NCBI GenBank assembly: GCA_027619145.1
Contig: JAQCGA010000121.1
Coordinates: forward strand, 1 to 9,161
Source: a bacterium
GTDB lineage: Bacteria > Latescibacterota > UBA2968 > GCA-2709665
Length of the DNA: 9,161 bases
Direction: 5' to 3'
Positions within the stretch are counted from its first letter, which is position 1; each line of letters opens with the position of its first letter. A program made the position numbers and the translations under genes. Below, in pieces: positions 6,445-9,161 of this stretch. The notes beneath the pieces are model-generated. The model did not search any database and was not told the DNA's origin. It saw only the letters and a program-made list of their open reading frames with translations.

Positions 6445-8154
6445 TTAGAACTCATTGACCATCTGCACGTGTACCTTACCCTGTGCCGGGCTGTCGCCTC
6501 TGGCAAGCCCGTAATCGAACCCAAGCATCCCCAGCCGCGATTCCAATCGCATGCCCGCACCAAACCCTGCAGGAAAGATCCACACTCCTGTTCCGCCGCT
6601 TCCCGGATCTCTCAGACTACCCAGATCCGCAAATAAGAAAACCCGGGACCGCCGCCCCATGCGCAAGCGCCACTCCAGGTTTGCCCAGAAAGCCCGTGTA
6701 ACCAGAAATGCTTCTTCTCGGTACCCCCGAATCGAAGCGATGCCACCCAGCCTCAACCGCGCTTCCAGCGGAACACCGCCTTGTTCTACCACCCCGGCCC
6801 CGTGAAACGCCGCAGCAATCACAGAACGTCTGCCCACAGGAAAATAGTGTTCTGCATCCAGCCCGTACCGAAACCGCACACTCGTTTCACTTCTCCGAGA
6901 AACCCTCCCCCACCCACCATGCATTCGGTATAGAAAACCCGAACCCGGATTCCACCGATCGTCTCTCCTGTCAAATCCCCAATCCCCATCCAGGCTCCAC
7001 GCCTGGCTTCCGGAAACCACACCCAACCCGCTCGAGTCCGGCCGCACACGCAAACTGGAAATGCCCACCCCTGCCTGAATACCTTTTCCCGATGCAACAC
7101 GTACCTGGCCGTTCAAAAGATCTTCTACAAATCCGGGCCGCTGGCGCATACTCAGCGCCACTTCCGCGCTCACGGGGCGGCCCAGAATCCAGGGCTCCCG
7201 GTACGCAAGTTCCAGGTCTGAAGCAGACTCCCCGCTGCGTTCCCAGGCCGCACGTCCTTCGCGCCCGGTACCCATCAAATTGTCAAATGCCAGCCGTACA
7301 GCCCCGGTCAACCCCGCCTGTGCGCCATTCCCCGGTGCGTATCCGGCCCCTGCCTCCAGGCGCCCCGTCGGTCCCTCATGCACAACAACAACCAGGGCCG
7401 TCTGTCCTTCCCGTACCTCCAACCGGGGCGGCTCTACCTCTACAATAAAAGGGAGCCTTCTGAGGGCACGCACTGCCCCATCCACTCGATTTTGCCGGTA
7501 CACTTCGCCCTGTTGAATGCGCATTTCTCGTAACAATACCTCATCCCGGGTCCGCCGGTTGCCTTCAAATCGAACCGTATCGATCTGCACGAAAGGCCCT
7601 TCTTCCACAGTAATCTGGAGAACCGCATGGTCTTGTCCGGGCAAGATCGATACCGCTGGCCTCAGCGAGCAGTAGGGAAACCCCCTGTTTTCATAGATAC
7701 GCAGCAGGGCGTCAAGTGCCCTGTCAATCCGGTCCCGGCGAAGAACCGTATCCCGGCTCAGACCCAGGGCCGACCGCAATCCATCCGACGCCATCTTCTG
7801 GTTTCCCTGAAGAACCACCGAATCAATTCGAGTCGGCTCTCCCTCCTCTACCCGGAACGCCACCCGCACACCTCTCCCCAGTACCCGGATCTGTGGAAAA
7901 ATCACCGCTGTCTGCCAGAATCCCGCAGCGCGGTACCCATCCAGAATCCGGTCCATATCCTTCCGGAGCAGAAGGCTATCCGCAGGGATACCCGGGCGTG
8001 TCACAAGCCATCCGCGCACCCGGCTTTCTGGAATCCTTCGAACACCCTCCACCTGCACCTCGCGCACCACCGGCCGTTGTGCCCCCACCTTCAAAGGAAG
8101 CACCAGAACCGCGACAAGGAACACAAAAAGAAAATAGAGATGTCGGCTCATCAT
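6445..8154 (-). CDS. Omp85-superfamily outer-membrane assembly protein, three POTRA domains (TamA/BamA-like)
   Basis: Members of this superfamily insert or translocate proteins at the outer membrane. I start the protein at ATG 8154 (569 residues) because AGGTG (8164-8168) lies 9 bases upstream and a clean signal peptide follows (hydrophobic YFLFVFLVAVLVLPL, cut after VGA-25). A TTG at 8211 would overlap the preceding stop but has no ribosome binding site and would bury the signal. POTRA domains lie at ~29-106 (VREVQVEGVRRIPES), ~108-187 (RIDSVVLQGNQKM) and ~188-261 (VQIDTVRFEGNRRT), each ending in 'EEG' or 'HEG'. The barrel is ~264-569, with the loop-6 signature IRGY (475-478, preceded by LRLGGIAS) and a final strand GKVHVQMVNEF. 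Three POTRAs and this length match TamA (about 577 residues in E. coli) better than BamA (five POTRAs, about 800). No tamB-like gene is in view. The flanking barrel genes suggest dedicated clients. Confidence 0.92.
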   Translation of the reverse strand: MMSRHLYFLFVFLVAVLVLPLKVGAQRPVVREVQVEGVRRIPESRVRGWLVTRPGIPADSLLLRKDMDRILDGYRAAGFWQTAVIFPQIRVLGRGVRVAFRVEEGEPTRIDSVVLQGNQKMASDGLRSALGLSRDTVLRRDRIDRALDALLRIYENRGFPYCSLRPAVSILPGQDHAVLQITVEEGPFVQIDTVRFEGNRRTRDEVLLREMRIQQGEVYRQNRVDGAVRALRRLPFIVEVEPPRLEVREGQTALVVVVHEGPTGRLEAGAGYAPGNGAQAGLTGAVRLAFDNLMGTGREGRAAWERSGESASDLELAYREPWILGRPVSAEVALSMRQRPGFVEDLLNGQVRVASGKGIQAGVGISSLRVRPDSSGLGVVSGSQAWSLDGDWGFDRRDDRWNPGSGFLYRMHGGWGRVSRRSETSVRFRYGLDAEHYFPVGRRSVIAAAFHGAGVVEQGGVPLEARLRLGGIASIRGYREEAFLVTRAFWANLEWRLRMGRRSRVFLFADLGSLRDPGSGGTGVWIFPAGFGAGMRLESRLGMLGFDYGLARGDSPAQGKVHVQMVNEF

Positions 8155-8163
8155 CGCCCGTTT

Positions 8164-8168
8164 CACCT
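8164..8168 (-). promoter_or_regulatory. Shine-Dalgarno supporting the Omp85 start
   Basis: AGGTG on the minus strand lies 9 bases before ATG 8154 and 12 before the adjacent ATG 8151. An in-frame GTG overlaps it (8166) and is a third possible start, but would leave this site unused. The site favours 8154 over the longer TTG frame at 8211. Confidence 0.55.
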
Positions 8169-8207
8169 GAACGGCGGACCATTCCACCGAACAAAAACAG
8201 CAAATAA

Positions 8208-9161
8208 TCAAAAAATAGCCCGCATTTCCATACGTCCCAGATGCAGGACCTGCCGGCCTGGACGCACGCGACCGTCATAACTCAAAAACGCTGTCAAATA
8301 CCGACCCATACGATAGTCCACCGAGCACTGCCAGTTCAGATTTTGCCCGGCCTGGTCTCCTTGCGCCAATCCCAGGAAGAGCGGGAATCTCTCGGGAGCG
8401 GCCACGTACGTCCAGGCCAGGTACGTCCGGACCCTACCCCGACCAGCCAATGCCCGAATCACTTCGGGACGAAGTGAAAATCGGGTAGCTGTCAGCTCCC
8501 GTATCCGTTCGTGATCCTGCCCTACCTGCACCGCCAGAGAGGTCTGCCAGCCCCGGTTGATCCGCCAGTACGAACGCACCGAACCTGTCTGCTGATGCAC
8601 CTCGTATGAAAACGCCTGCTCGCCATCTTGCCGACGGTGTCCGTTGCTGAGCTCAGCCTCCAGGTCCGTCCCTGTTCCCAACCCGAATCTGCCCAGCACC
8701 TCCAGATTCGATGCTTTCTCCAGTCCCAACAAAACAAAACTCCGATCCAGTCGATGTCGGTTCCGGGTGGAAATCCGGAACGAAGCCCGGCGGCTATACC
8801 GGAACAGATACAGGCGCGCAAGTACGTCTCGCATCCCGCTCTCTACTTCTGCACCTTTTCGAAATCCGTACAGATCCCAGGGGGCAACACCCCCAATATC
8901 GGGCAACACCTGCCGGTCTGCCTCCAACGACAGATCCAGGCTCAAACCCGCCAGCGCCTGCATCCAGACAGACGAAACCGAACGCAACATGCGCTTGAGC
9001 ACCACCTCAACCCGCACCAGTAACGCAGCATCCCGCACCGGCCGAAACCCACCTCCTGGACCGTAAAAGCGTTCATAGTCCCCATCCGGGTCCGGCACGA
9101 ACTCTTCCGGATCTCGTGCTGAATCTCCATCCACATCTTCCCACAAATGCTTACCTCGCCC
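8208..9161 (-). CDS. C-terminal part of a probable outer-membrane barrel protein (5' end beyond the window)
   Basis: The frame is open to the window edge (codons GRGKHLWEDVDGD... from 9161) and stops at 8210-8208, so only the last ~317 residues are visible. The TTG near 9146 is not a credible start because the frame continues upstream without a stop. The visible part opens with an acidic, calcium-loop-like segment (DVDGDSARDPEEF, then DPDGDYERF). The rest shows alternating amphipathic strands and ends '...YLTAFLSYDGRVRPG' then 'GRMEMRAIF', a typical barrel closing strand with terminal Phe. The Asp-rich linker plus barrel tail resembles large envelope proteins I have seen in FCB-type bacteria, but I cannot name a family. 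It lies 53 bases before the Omp85 start and shares its high GC content, so the two are probably co-transcribed. Confidence 0.75.
   Translation of the reverse strand, partial: GRGKHLWEDVDGDSARDPEEFVPDPDGDYERFYGPGGGFRPVRDAALLVRVEVVLKRMLRSVSSVWMQALAGLSLDLSLEADRQVLPDIGGVAPWDLYGFRKGAEVESGMRDVLARLYLFRYSRRASFRISTRNRHRLDRSFVLLGLEKASNLEVLGRFGLGTGTDLEAELSNGHRRQDGEQAFSYEVHQQTGSVRSYWRINRGWQTSLAVQVGQDHERIRELTATRFSLRPEVIRALAGRGRVRTYLAWTYVAAPERFPLFLGLAQGDQAGQNLNWQCSVDYRMGRYLTAFLSYDGRVRPGRQVLHLGRMEMRAIF

Noticed and set aside
6708..7448. Plus-strand open frame of 246 codons opposite the Omp85 gene
   Set aside because: It is antisense to a clear POTRA/barrel protein in GC-rich DNA. Its product is Pro/Arg/Ser-rich without domain features, as expected of a shadow frame.
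8155..8211. TTG at 8211 as the Omp85 start (overlapping the upstream stop)
   Set aside because: There is no Shine-Dalgarno before it, and it adds 19 residues ahead of a normal signal peptide. ATG 8154 has AGGTG at good spacing.
7627..8280. Plus-strand open frame of 217 codons across the Omp85 start and the end of the upstream gene
   Set aside because: It spans the boundary of two well-supported minus-strand genes and encodes a low-complexity Pro/His/Arg-rich sequence.

Overview
All the genes I can support lie on the minus strand, so the window reads biologically from right to left. There is no rRNA, tRNA, transposase or CRISPR array. Three predicted outer-membrane beta-barrel proteins in a row, each ending in phenylalanine after a typical final strand, point to a Gram-negative (diderm) bacterium. 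A very long secreted protein with NHL repeats and a C-terminal pair of dockerin-like calcium loops, next to an Asp-rich 'DVDGD...DPDGD' protein, resembles genomes of the FCB group and allied uncultured phyla such as Latescibacterota. That placement is from memory of protein style, not from a search, and is weak.

Layout from right to left: (1) 9161-8208, the C-terminal ~317 residues of a larger probable outer-membrane protein that runs off the window edge; (2) 8154-6445, an Omp85-superfamily protein with three POTRA domains and a 16-strand-type barrel, the size and architecture of TamA; (3) 6418-4868, an unrecognised outer-membrane barrel protein starting at a well-supported TTG; (4) 4819-779, a 1346-residue exported protein with ten 57-residue NHL repeats, a long helical middle and two EF-hand/dockerin-like loops at the C-terminus. 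The gaps between these four genes are only 53, 26 and 48 bases, and I see no terminator between them, so they probably form one operon. A reasonable but unproven reading is that the Omp85 protein and the barrel proteins serve envelope assembly, with the NHL protein as surface or periplasmic cargo.

After gene 4 comes a 403-base stretch (778-376). It holds a GC-rich, foldable element around 607-682, a near-perfect sigma70-type promoter at 554-526, and a doubtful 60-codon ORF. It leads to (5) 375-28, a small basic protein with a possible helix-turn-helix and a textbook Shine-Dalgarno sequence, which looks like a separate transcription unit.

Base composition changes within the putative operon. 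Genes 1-2 are clearly GC-rich (about 63-65% in rows I counted), while genes 3-4 are mostly 40-50%. The operon may therefore be a composite of an older core part and a more recently added part. The NHL repeat array also carries a second-order structure: a four-repeat, 684-bp block appears to have been duplicated.
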